Below are positions 48,574 through 59,398 of a stretch of DNA of 64,000 nt, piece after piece. A model generated the notes under the pieces. It saw only the letters and a program-made list of their open reading frames with translations, had not been told where the DNA came from and ran no database searches. Numbering within the stretch: position 1 is the first letter of the stretch; each line of letters starts with the position of its first letter. This stretch comes from Asterella californica. Its lineage: Eukaryota > Streptophyta > Marchantiopsida > Marchantiales > Aytoniaceae. The DNA is taken from positions 4,588,001 to 4,652,000 of the forward strand of contig JAYKYS010000012.1 of NCBI GenBank assembly GCA_036924285.1, in the 5' to 3' direction. The position numbers and the translations under genes were made by a program.

Positions 48574-49520
48574 TGTAACGTTCGACCGCAGATCTCGGAA
48601 CAGATTCCTTTATCTCTAACCAATGAACTGCCGAACGTGAACCTCCCTGGAGACCTGTATACTTTATTTGTGTCTCCAGATCCAGTTCGTTAAACTTTCC
48701 GCTAATAAACACCAAGGATTGGATAACCGCCGGACGGGTTTAGGATAACCAACTAGTCTTTTGTAGGTCTCTGGTCAATCTTAGGTTGCTAAATACAGGT
48801 GGAACTATTCTAGACCTGGGTTGCATAAAATTTGGGCAGCGCTTCCGCTACTGGTGATCAAGTCGGAACGCCAGGACCCACAAGGAGCAACCGCCAAGAC
48901 TAGGAGACCTAGTAGATGCTAGGAAGTAGGAAGGCAAAGCAATTACACCGAAATGAAGTCAACACGACATCAGATGCGCCCAACTCAGTTTTAGCACACA
49001 ACTCAAGCCTACTTATCAGAATGGAGAAAGTCACGGGCTCATATACATTACATGGCATTACTTGCTGACAAGGTCACGCAGCGCTCTTGGACCGGCAATC
49101 CTTCACTACTCAGCAACTCTGCTTTGACTAAGACTTCACCTGAGAACCTACTTTCACTCTGAACGCCCTGATTTCTGTTGCTCAACAGATCAGACCCCAA
49201 GTCAGCGATCTAATCAACACCCCAAGTCTGCTCTCAAGGTCCCTCTTCAAATCTGCTCTCCAAGGAGCTTGATGTGCATCAGTTCTAGCTCCTGATTTCT
49301 GACCTCAAAGGCAATGTACACTACACTGAAAAATACAGTCTCCTCCTTCACCACCAAGAGCTCTCTCTCCAAAACTGAAAAACTGAGAATGGCCTCCTTT
49401 AGGGTTCACGACACTCTTTTATCTAGTCTCTTGAGCCTGCCTTGTGCCATGCAGCTGCCACTTTTGATTAATCACTGCCCGAATGCCATCTGGTTTGGGG
49501 AAAAAGCAAAAGGTGTTACA
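48574..49520 (-). repeat. Ty3 5' LTR (promoter LTR)
   Basis: 947 bp, the upstream LTR in transcription sense, ending beside the PBS. ORF 49314-49652 runs from LTR into flanking DNA and is not a gene. Confidence 0.95.
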
Positions 49521-49524
49521 TATC
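49521..49524. other. Right target-site duplication (tatc)
   Basis: It matches the tetramer before the left LTR. Confidence 0.75.
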
Positions 49525-50248
49525 CAGCCAGTGACTACAGACTTGTATCGTACGTGGTACTCTGGAGGTGCACACTCCGCGTATCTTCAAGGAGGTTTCT
49601 TTTTCGCTCGATCAGTTACCAGCTGCTGTTAGATGATGAACGACACCTGTGAAGCTAGGATTACTAGAGGAAAAGAAACTAAGAGTTGCAGCCTGAAAGA
49701 GTCGGGGGCTTATCACCAAATGACACCTAGTTGTGAAGAAGTCTTAACTCAAACTGAGCCAATGGGAGAGATCTTAACTCTCTTCTAACTGCCAGTTGAC
49801 GACGTGTTCGTGTGCGGCAAAACGAGGAAAGAACGAACTAAAAAATAACGATATATTACTACTTCCATCCACGACAGGGAGATTAAGATGAGTCGAATTA
49901 ACGGGCAGCGAAAGTACAAAGTCTTGGTGGAAGTGAATGAATGAAACACTTCCAGACTCCAGAGACTTACGATGTAAGCTAAAGTAAGTATTTAATATTA
50001 CCTAGGAAATTCTATTGATTGAAAATCAGAAAAAGGTTAATTTGATTTCATTGAAATGCATGCATATTTAGGTCTCTGCGTCTTACAAAGTGCAAAGCTC
50101 GCTCTCAGACATGTATCCGACCCGGAGCATATTTATATCATTGTTCAGGTAAAGATTCCGAACGAAGGAGGCAACTTCCGACCAGAATCCGAGTTCAACA
50201 GTGTCATCGAATGTGTGATACATAAGCTCAAGGGAGGAAGCGTGTCCG
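49525..50248. other. No gene recognised
   Basis: Flank between the retrotransposon and the Mutator-type MITE. ORF 50056-50355 runs into the MITE's inverted repeat and has no motif. Confidence 0.5.
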
Positions 50249-50640
50249 CGGATCGGACAGCAATTTGCTTGATCACACCCCCAGTAGGTTCCTTGAGCTT
50301 GATCATACCCCTCTTAGGTTCCTTAAGCTTGATGATACCCCTGACGGGTTATTGACATTAGAACCAGTCATTTTATCTTTTGGTTCATCATTTTAGTACT
50401 TTTAACCTTGATTAAATATCACTGTAATTCAAAATATTTAACATTATTTAAAATAGTTAGACTATACATGCTCAGAAATTTAATATGTGCAGTCTCACAT
50501 GTGAGTAACATCACAAAGTGACTGGTTTTACAGGCAACAGATCAGTCAAGGGTGTGATGAAGCCATACATCGTAAGAGGGGTGTGATCAAGCTCAAGGAA
50601 CCTACTGGGGGTGTGATCAAGCAAATTGCTGCGGATCGGA
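50249..50640. mobile_element. Mutator-type MITE with 9-bp target duplication
   Basis: The body is 50258-50631 (374 bp). Its terminal inverted repeats start cagcaatttgcttgatc and match at 58 of the first 59 bases, with weaker pairing further in. Each TIR contains the unit 'gatcacaccc' + 'ccagtaggttccttgagc' and a second similar unit, so the arms are internally repetitive. The nonamer cggatcgga flanks both sides (50249-50257 and 50632-50640), the classic 9-bp Mutator duplication, still perfect, so insertion is fairly recent. There is no transposase; it would need a MULE elsewhere. Older relatives lie at about 1913-2125, 5104-5158, 8885-9215 and 36826-37123. Confidence 0.9.
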
Positions 50641-51170
50641 TCTGTGTGGTACGCAGCGAACAATGTCACTACTACAGGTACTTCAAATCCTACTACAGTC
50701 ACCTGGGCTGCCCTGGATAAACGTTAATATATGGTTAACTCTTAATTGTTTACAATTTAGATGTTTCGTATATTTTGTTTTTTTTGGAGTGTTTTTGATC
50801 GGACTTTGTTTTGTCATGGGGTATCAACAATATGAAAAAGGCGTCTATATTTGCCTCCTTCGTTTTCTGATGGGGAGGCAAAATGCAAAGGTTTAGTTTA
50901 TTATCTAACTGTTAATTTCTGTTTATGTATAATTAATTATAAATTAAAATCGGCGTGTTTTTTGAACAGTTTCTCTCTTGTGAAATTTTAGAAGCCTATT
51001 TTTCGGCTTCCTCTTATGGGTTATATCTTATGTAGTTCTAGCTTCTCTTATGGGTTATGTCTGGATCGTCCTGCAACTGTAGATGCAGTTTTCATTTAAT
51101 ACTTAGAGGTTAATATATCTTTTCGTAACAGTCAAGTATAAATTTCCAGATAATATTCATAAATTTTTTT

Positions 51171-51224
51171 CGGTAACAAAAAGCGAGAGAAAGTTCTCGG
51201 AAGTTGACCTTACATGCATATTTG
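51171..51224 (+). repeat. Dispersed hairpin module, copy 6
   Basis: 'cggtaacaaaaagcgaga' then 'gaaagttctcggaagttg' and 'acatgcatat': the best-preserved core in the window. Confidence 0.5.
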
Positions 51225-52915
51225 ATCGGAAGCTACTCAACGCATCGTGAGAGATATCGCTCCATGACAAGATGTTATTGAATTTCCTATAATTCTAAAC
51301 CTTTGCTCGGAAAGAAGAATTTCCCTTGCATTTGTGACTTGTGCATGCTCTAAACCAAAGTTCGGATGGAATTCCAAGTTGAAGTTACGATAAGAATTTT
51401 GGTGATAGAAATTTCTATCTTGATTATAGTTATTTCGATAACTTTATGTTTATTAAAAGATTTATTACGAATTACTTAAATCAAATTGAAAAGAGAAAGA
51501 ATTAAAATTTCAGTAATTTCAATCATCTCAGTTTCTGCTTGTAATTTCAATTTACCCCGAACCCTGCTCTAAACCTTTATGTCAAAGGAAAAAGAGTTTC
51601 CCCTGCTAGTCGATCAGAGAAATGCAAGAGACAGAATTTGCACCTCCACATTCAATTTGGGAGCTGCAAGTTCCCCATCAAGCTATCGCCTACATAGTGG
51701 TAGCATCTTAATACTCTAGAAAGCAGATACACAAGAATAACTTATTATAAGTTTGTTTCTTAGATCATAAATAGGGATATATAACCTCGTTGAGATACCG
51801 TAACGGTTGTATTCATATTCAACAGTTACCGTAAATAGTACGGAAAAGATCTACAAAACATCCATGCCAGTTAGCAGTTACTACTGTGTTGCAGTAGTAC
51901 TGCACCTAGCCATAGTGAGCTTTTCACTCGTTGTTAGAACTGAAGTTTATGGTGTTATTACATTACTCGTAAACTATTTATGTTTCTTCTACGCTCGTTT
52001 TGTGAGTATTTACAAGTGAGTTCAAATTGTGGAATCTCTCTTGATGATATAAAATGTTTACTACAACACACTATAGTATTGTATTAAATTGCGTTGTAAA
52101 ATAATTTTACACGTGACCACCATAAAAAAATTTCCCAAATATGCTCCAATCACTCTCGTTGGAAAAATGAGTTAAATGAATGACAAAGACTGATGCACTA
52201 GAAAGTGCATTATGGGATTCTCGATCCTGTACGTAATTTTCCCCTAATTGAAATCGTTACGACATTGATCAGGTTAACATATTCTAATGAATCATGATGC
52301 AGTGGATATTGATTGACTACACAAAGTATATATGATATATTGAGTAAAGAAAGTTAGTGCATGTAGCATGTTCTTTTCTTATCCATTGTCCAAATGATAT
52401 TCCGGACTTCTTTCGTTATTAAGCTTTTTTGTTTATAGTGTGAACAAAAAAGATTATCCCTTGTGAAATATTACTTTCTTTTTTCGCATCCTGGTTTCTA
52501 TAGGTTGATGTGTCGCTTATTATATCCTAACTGCGTACTATTGTTCAGAGCGGTAATCCGCTGCTGTATGAACGGTTAAGTCTTGTGTCATTGACAATAG
52601 GGGTGTCATTTTCACATATTTGGAAAAGATGCTATCCCTGGATAGTTCATACTCGAGTCTGAGTGAAAATTACTTTCAAACTCGAATAAATATCCAGGAC
52701 AATAGTCCAGAGGAGATTTGTCTAGAATTTTAATTAAAGCTTGTCTGGGTAGGTTGGACAGAAAAAAGTCAGGCTTGTTCTGCAGAAACATCTCGATCTA
52801 AGAATAATCTCGAGAAAAAATCTTTTTGGTATAAAATGACACCCTCTAATATCAGTATCTCATGCTGTATATATCCGGGAGGCTGAAAACAAAAAACAAA
52901 GAAATTAAAAGAGAT

Positions 52916-52964
52916 TTAATTTATTACTTAACCCTCCCGCTCGGAAAGTTAGGTAATAAATTAA
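52916..52964. repeat. Stem-loop with ttaatttattac arms
   Basis: Arms ttaatttattacttaa (52916-52931) and ttaggtaataaattaa (52949-52964) pair with a single T-G. It is followed by catgcatattc ... gaatatgcatg, a second hairpin (52970-53006). Confidence 0.7.
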
Positions 52965-53093
52965 ACGACATGCATATTCCACATGCAGAGGGTGAATATG
53001 CATGCCTAGAATATGGTAATGCATGCTTCCATGTTTGCTTGGAGTGTGCTTGGAAGCTGCTTAGTATAAAAATCATTTAATATTTAAGTACTT

Positions 53094-53175
53094 TTGGATA
53101 ACAGCAAGGGATAACTGTTGCCCAGAAGTTCATGTTGCATGCATATATTCACTTCTCGATCTTCGGATAGAGAGT
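53094..53175 (+). repeat. Dispersed hairpin module, copy 7
   Basis: 'ggataacagcaagggata', 'gttgcccagaagttcatg', 'gcatgcatatattcact' and then a short gagagtgaat inverted match, as in copy 1. Confidence 0.45.
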
Positions 53176-53910
53176 GAATTATCCACGTCTTTAATTATTA
53201 TTCTATTATTCCATTGTTCGTAAATTATATCTCACTAAAACGGTATAGCAGTTCCTTGCTTTCTTTATCTTTTTCTTGGAACTTTATATCTTAAACATGA
53301 TAGACGTTTTCTTCTGCGTAAATGCAATGCCTAAATGACTGGTGTATATCACTGCGACATAATTATTTCGAAAGAAAAGCTATGTCAGTATGTAAACAAA
53401 TCTCGTAAACGATAACTAACTGTTACAGACTATTGTATGACTATAGGAGAAAGAAGAATTCGAGTTGAACCTGAGAACAGAACTCGACTTTGGTTGAACT
53501 AGAATTGAACTTGAATTTTCGGTCGTAAAGTGGTTTAGTTCCAAATAATTTGGCTCAGTAAACGTTTGGGTTCGGGTTCAGGTATTTACAAACCGTTCTG
53601 TTCGGTTTCAGTACTAGTTCAGTTCTATCTTAGTTTGAGTGGTTCGGTCCGAATCCGACGTGAACCAAGCAGAGTGTTAGACAAAATGTGGCAAATCCAT
53701 TGGATTCTAACTCTCTCCAGGTGTATTTAAATTTAAATTCAAATTCACATGGAAAAACTTTAAGCTCACTTCATGATCAATATTCATTACGTATTCCACC
53801 CTTGTAGATGATTCGGTTCCAAAGTGATTTAATTCAAATAACATACTTCAGTTTCAATTCGACTCCAATCTCTGGAAATGAATGTTCATTCCTTCGTACA
53901 TGATTAACTT

Positions 53911-53935
53911 CTAATGCCCTTTTGAAGGGCATTAG
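53911..53935. repeat. 11-bp inverted repeat, 3-nt loop
   Basis: ctaatgccctt / aagggcattag around ttg. Confidence 0.8.
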
Positions 53936-54099
53936 GCGTACTCTTGCATATATTATGGATAGCTGCAAACCCTCCATGATTACAAGCTGCCATGCTACTC
54001 TGTTGCAGTAATATATCCAGGGCCCCTGTATCTACATCTGCTGCCTTTTGGTTGTGGACAAGAGAACTCGCATGCCGGAAGATGTCATTAGTTCATCTC

Positions 54100-54303
54100 T
54101 TAGTTAGCTCTTAGTTTTTTTCTTTTTTGTTTGAATTTGTTTTTAGGCCACTTTTCGCTGTGGGGCTTTCGGCAGCCGTATTGCTGCTGCCCTTGTTCAG
54201 CATGAGTCCCCCCGCCAGGCGGACTCGACCCCACGCCGCCCGGGCTACAGGCGGATGGGGTAGCCAACAAGCTATTGCTCGTTGGCTTTAGTTAGCTCTT
54301 AGT
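54100..54303 (-). mobile_element. tRNA-derived SINE with 16-bp target duplication
   Basis: The insert 54116-54287 (172 bp) is flanked by identical 16-mers (ttagttagctcttagt; 54100-54115 and 54288-54303). Read on the minus strand it starts aagccaacgagc. Box A-like tagcttgttggc is at 54274-54263 and box B-like ggggtcgagtcc at 54232-54221, spaced as in a tRNA gene. A GC-rich body follows, and it ends in an A-rich tail (aaaaaagaaaaaaa). Long target duplication, pol III boxes and 3' tail together define a SINE mobilised by LINE machinery. The GC-rich body stands out from AT-rich flanks. Only this copy occurs in the window. The perfect duplication indicates a young insertion. The parent tRNA is not identified. 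Confidence 0.88.
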
Positions 54304-57300
54304 GAAACCTACGAGTTCTGTGAAGTTGATGCACACGTTTTCGGCTGAGTGGAGCAAATTCTGTCTGGTACTGGAACACCTCATTGCAAGCGTTGCTGTC
54401 GTGGTTGAGTTCACTCGTTGCTGCTGCTACCCCTGTTTCAACGTTTTAGTGTCTACGCTGTTCAGTTTTGACTTTGCATCGAAGTAGTACGTGTTGATTA
54501 TATAGTCATCTCCATTTTAAGTGTCACTGCATTTGTCACTAAGCTGTCCAACGGCTGCTTCACTCTGCATCACCAATTGTGTTCACTTGGTTTGTTGAAT
54601 ACATACATGGCATTGCGATGATTACCAGTTTCCCATGTTAGAGTTTGAGGCTGCCGTTTCAGTTCACTCCAAGTAGAGTGATAAAACAACCGCGGAATTC
54701 AACTTTCCAAGATGGCATGTGCATCGCATCTCTTCTCGTGCTATTTCGTGGAAACTGCTATAATTCCTCTGTGTGCACTCGGCCATCGAGGCAATTGCCT
54801 CGTCTTTCAGGTCGGCACTGGATGTTCTGCATCATATATAGATGTAGGGCAGATAGTGGGGGTGGAAATAAGGTACATATCGTTTGCAGGCTAGGCCGTA
54901 TGTGATAAGCTGTTACAGTAATTGTGGTTGTCGATGTAGTCCATGATTATATAACTAACTGATCTAGCTGAGTGTCTGAGATCAAGTTCTAAGTCACCAC
55001 GTTAGGTACTGTTACTACGTCAGTTACAGTGAATCTAAGAGGTGAGTCAGGTTAGACTACGGTAGCAGTGAATCAGTCTACAAGACTGTCAAAGACTGGT
55101 AGAACAATGGCAGTTGCAGTTGGAGTTGGGAGTTGGAGTTGGGGGAATTCAGTTGACCATGTCAAGTTGATGTTGCTTTGGTGATGGCGCGTGTCAGTTT
55201 CAGGTATTCCATGAACATGTTCAGTCGTCATTTTCGTACTTTTGCAACAGGATTGAAGACGTCAGCACGCTATTCAAGTTCGGGCTCAGTGACGCTTTCT
55301 ACTTGCAGATTTCTACACCTACATTTCCATCGACACACTTCTTACTATATCTGTTGACGACGAGAGTATCATTTGTCACGGTCGTTTGCAGTTGCATATT
55401 AAGCTGTTCAAGGAAGAGGTCCAGGGCTTCGATCCGAGAGGCTTCCTCGACAGACATCTGGCTGAGCCACGAATCCACGATGATACGAGTATCACAAGGT
55501 CTTTGCACTCTGAATATTCTAGAAGTTGAAGGAAGAACGTTAGCTGTGAAGTTGAGCGATAATCTTACAGGCACGTCATGATAGTTTAATCAACGCTCGA
55601 AGTAGAAATGTATGCTTCTACTTGGATTTTGTCAAGCTGGTGCATCTTCCTGATCACCTTGGTAATCTAAATCAGCTCACTTTTCTTTGCATTAGTAAGT
55701 TCTGGTCCATCAATTCTCTTACACTTGAATACTCAAGGCAGATCTCACCCGTAATATGCACTTCCCAACAGCAGTTAGACATTATATATGTGCACCTGAT
55801 CAAGACAGCTGATTACGATACTAGCTAGCGTCTACTTTTCCCTGGAGCAGGAACTCGAAAGTGGGTTGAAGATGCCGAGAATGACAATGGAAACATCTGC
55901 TACCGTAATGGTTCTGTGCATAAGAACGATGTGCTTGAATTTTATTAATCTTAGACCTGGCTAGAATCCTTAAGCCTGATGCCAGTAGGACCACAAGTCA
56001 AAGTGTATCACCCGCAGAAGAGTCATGGAAATGGAGCTCCCATTTTGAGCACGTGAGAAGTAAAGCGATCGACGAAAAGCGATCGACGACAGCTATCATC
56101 GCTATATCGAATTTTTTTTTCACGGAAAGTTGAGGTGTAAAGTTCAACGTCTGCCTCTTGCGACAAAGTGTGCTGAGTGGTGCAGTTCAGTTCATGTTTG
56201 GAGAATAAGTATGGGAGAATCCTGCCTGGGCAGGGGAGACATGAGTCTCAGAACCGTACAGACAGCAGTCTGCGAGACATGTGGAGAATTGGAGTGTTGG
56301 ATTCGGAGAAACATCCCCACAGAGACAGGAACACGCCTGAGGGTATGATCATTTCTTCTTGGCAGGTGACGCAAATACGAACTATTGATTGTCCACCATG
56401 ATTTTGAAGGTTGAAGAAGAAGACTTCTTCAAACCATATTAACCTCTTGGTCACCATATCGAACCATGAACTAGTACTACACTCTAGGGGCAAAACTTAT
56501 CCCGGATCTTGACTTCAAACCAGTTGTATTATGATGCTATGTGTGGTTCAATCATGAATGTATGCTATGCAGCTTATCAGGTCTTAGGTACTTTCGTGTG
56601 TCAAAGGGTCAACCATTCGGTTGAATCAGAGCCGACTTTCCTGACCGAATCTACAGAACATAAACGAGGAGGCAATTGGAGAGAACTACATCGAAGGGTG
56701 TACCATGAGTATTATTACCGTAATTTAAAGGCACCGAAGCCCAAGAGAAACGCGTTGATAGGAGCAATTTTCCCACTTCAAGCAATTTTCCCATTTCCCA
56801 TTTTCCCATTTCAATTTTCCCATTTTCATGTTATATATATGACTTCCGATGGAACTCTTGTCATGCAATGGTTTCCTGGGAATGTGGAAAGTGAAGACCT
56901 CCACAGTGACTGGAGAAGTGTTTCCAGAACTGAAATGAATCAGTGCTACCAACTTGAAGGAGACTGGGAGCCCGGCTAAGAAAATGTGGAACGTACATCC
57001 ACAGTGACTACCAAGTTGGTGGAAAGTGGAGCTGCTACTATCAGCCTCGCCACATAATGGCTTCGATATCGATACCTCCAGAGTCCACACTACACATCAC
57101 TTATCGGCACCTTTGCACCAGCTAGCCACGGCCAGCTAACTACATTAGCCGGCTGCAAGTGTCCGCGAAGTTAACAAGCACGTGGGGCATTCTGGGCTCC
57201 CATACATAGCTCTAGCCACCATTTTCAAGTCAGTCCCAAAGCAGATCGTGGAAGTGAATTGCTGCCCTGATGCAAAATAACGATAAGCAGAAGGAAAAGA

Positions 57301-58076
57301 AGAGAAGAAAGGGCCACGACAAGCCTCTCCTTTCTGCTGAGATCATCATCCAAACTGGAAGTATCTACCGGATTGTTAGAGTCCCGACTCCAGAACCCAG
57401 GTCGGAAGGAAGGAGGAAGGAGTCGGGAAATTCAAGGCAAGGTAGTTTGAACTCCTCCATTCGGTAGCGTTTGGGTGGTGTAAATGTGTAGTGCAGTGGT
57501 GCAAGTAGTGGATGAGATGATTCCTCTTCCTCCTCCTCGGCTCATCGTCTGCTTTCATGCCAACCATTGTCCCTCATCGTCGTCTACGCGGAGAGTATCC
57601 GTAGAAATGTGATAAACCATGAAGCCGAAGACCGAGCAAACGGAAGGAAGATCTGCTGCGCTGTACTACTACCGGCAGCATACTTGCTACGAAATTAATC
57701 GTAGGCAAACAAAATCTACGGACAGATAGGCATTACAATTTGACGGGTACCAATTCAAGGAGAGTGCAGTAGTAGTAGCTAGTGCTGCAGCACCGGGAGC
57801 CTGGGCAAGACCCTTTTCCCCCTGTAGTCTCGAAATTCAACACTACACACGCGTGCCTGAAATTTACCTTTCTTATAATCAAGTAGTGGCCACCAACTGC
57901 AGTGAAACGTGTTCACCTCTTAGGATTTCCCAAACTACGCGGAATGAAATGCTATATGCAGCAGTAGAAGAGAGAGGAAGGAGACAGCGCTCCTTTATCT
58001 TCACTATACACCGTGCTACAATGAGATGAAGTCGGGAGGAAAAGATCGTCGAGAGTTGATTGAACGACTGATGTGT
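54304..58076. other. Unassigned region, several ambiguous ORFs
   Basis: ORF pairs on opposite strands overlap at 55299-55581, 56130-56493 and 56509-57090, so none can be preferred. The 91-codon minus ORF at 55299-55574 has the more protein-like composition. ORF 56509-56979 (156 codons, plus) spans a cccattttcccattt simple repeat near 56775-56825 and has no motif. Purine-rich gaggaaggaggaag occurs near 57410. Confidence 0.35.
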
Positions 58077-58077
58077 C

Positions 58078-58109
58078 ATCCCCTGTGGGTCAAATGACCC
58101 ACAGGGGAT
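58078..58109. repeat. 32-nt inverted repeat, 2-nt centre
   Basis: 15-nt arms atcccctgtgggtca and its exact complement surround aa. It lies inside a meaningless minus-strand ORF (57879-58286). Confidence 0.9.
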
Positions 58110-58623
58110 CGACGATGAGTTAGGCGAGCGAGGGAGGGAGGAAGACGTGGCCCACAGAAACAAGGTGTCGAAAGCTGCTTCTATTACAAGCTGGCTTCTC
58201 AAACAAGCTGATGAAAACAGGCTGTTCAAACTGTTTCTATAAAGAGGTAGCTTATCAAGCAAGCTGCTTATCAACTTCCCTACCACGCTTCAACCAGAAA
58301 ATCCGACGGATCTACTATAAACTTATTTGAATTATAATTTTTTGAAATTTTTCTTCTTCTATTTGAACTACGACGTTATGACACGTGCTCTGAAACAAAA
58401 ACGTTTGCTCCTCTTGATACTCCACTAAAATATTAACAAAATTTGATTTAAAAGTAGTGCGGTAAACACCAAACTCCACCAAAACATTTGAGTTTCTAAA
58501 GTTACCCTAGGAAAGTCCTAATGGTTAGCTTCTCAATTGCCTCTAGATCTTAACGGGTTATCTCGATTGTACATGGTCTTCTCCATGACGAAAATTGATC
58601 CGATCTAATTTTTTTTGTGAATC

Positions 58624-58989
58624 ATGATAGTAGATCGATGCACCACGGTGTACCTAATCCATCTTTTTTTCTCTCGAGTATCACCCAAGGCTGTCCGCAA
58701 GCAATGTGACTACAGGACCGTCCAATGGTGTCACAATTTAGCTGTTCTCACGTGTGAATCTGGACAGAGGGATCTGGAGAGTGAGTACGATCTGTTTATT
58801 AATGGTGAGAAAACAAAACTGGGAACCAGAGGTCTAGGATACGAATCTCTAGACTCAAAATTGATCATTTTGAATGTGTCAGGCCGCATGCTTAGAGTAC
58901 TTGATGCCTTACTGTGTGACTGTCGGCTTAGAGTGCTTGTTACCTCTAATGTCTTAGAAGAAAAACTTCATCTCGAGTTTAAGAAATAG
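58624..58989 (+). CDS. Unrecognised ORF ending in a tandem array
   Basis: 121 codons from ATG. The predicted protein has Cys near 'TCESG' and 'LLCDCRLRVL' but no family I recognise. Its last ~19 codons are the first unit of the ~94-bp tandem array that follows, so the C-terminus is repeat-derived. It may be a chance frame. Confidence 0.2.
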   Translation: MIVDRCTTVYLIHLFFSRVSPKAVRKQCDYRTVQWCHNLAVLTCESGQRDLESEYDLFINGEKTKLGTRGLGYESLDSKLIILNVSGRMLRVLDALLCDCRLRVLVTSNVLEEKLHLEFKK

Positions 58990-59398
58990 TTGGCAACATG
59001 TTTGGACAACTTTCTGACACTTAAGGTGCTTGTTACCTCTAATGCCTTAGAAAAAAAAACCTTCTTCTCGAGTTTAGGAAATAGTCTGCAGCATGTTTGG
59101 ACAACTTTCTCACACTTAGGGTGCTTATTATCTCTAATGCCTTAGAAAAAAAGACTTCTTCTCGAGTTTAGAAAATAGTCGACAGTATGTTTGGACAACT
59201 TTCTCACACTTAGGGTGCTTGTTATCTCTAATGCCTTAGAAAAATAAAGCTTCTTCTCGAGTTTAAGAATAGTCGTCAGCATGTTTGGACAGCTTTCTCA
59301 CACTAGGATGCTTGTTACCTCTAATGCCTTAGAAAAATAAAGCTTCTTCTCGAGTTCAGGAAATAGTGGGTAGCATATTTGGGCAGCTTTCTCACACG
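58933..59398 (+). repeat. Tandem array, five units of about 94 bp
   Basis: Units start (gtgcttgttacctctaatg) at 58933, 59026, 59121, 59215 and 59308, giving periods of 93-95 bp. Each carries ccttagaaaaa, cttcttctcgagttta, 'agcatgtttggacaac' and 'tttctcacac'. Divergence between units is modest, with A-run length changes. There is no consistent frame through the array. Confidence 0.92.

Larger units (their letters stand above)
42400..49520 (-). mobile_element. Complete Ty3/gypsy chromodomain retrotransposon
   Basis: A 7,121-bp element transcribed on the minus strand. It has two 947-bp LTRs that both read tgtaac...gttaca and differ at six positions (about 0.6%), all transitions. The 4-bp sequence tatc flanks both ends (42396-42399 and 49521-49524). 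Internal order in transcription sense is PBS, gag, protease, RT, RNase H, integrase, chromodomain, PPT, which is the Ty3/gypsy order. The LTR identity means recent insertion. Pol is fully open, but gag has a frameshift and a TAG, so this copy probably cannot make normal Gag-Pol alone. Clade within the chromodomain group is not decided from sequence reading. Confidence 0.95.
50641..54099. other. AT-rich intergenic, repeats only
   Basis: Short ORFs without motifs. It contains two copies of the dispersed module (51171 and 53094), the stem-loop at 52916-52964, repeated 'cttcctcttatgggttat' and 'cttctcttatgggttat' near 51010-51058, and a palindrome at 53911-53935. Confidence 0.5.

Noticed and set aside
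56192..57090. Overlapping ORFs on both strands around 56.2-57.1 kb
   Set aside because: No frame shows a recognisable domain, and simple cccatttt repeats inflate ORF length.
58933..59398. CRISPR array
   Set aside because: The units are contiguous ~94-bp tandem repeats without unique spacers, in a plant-like genome.
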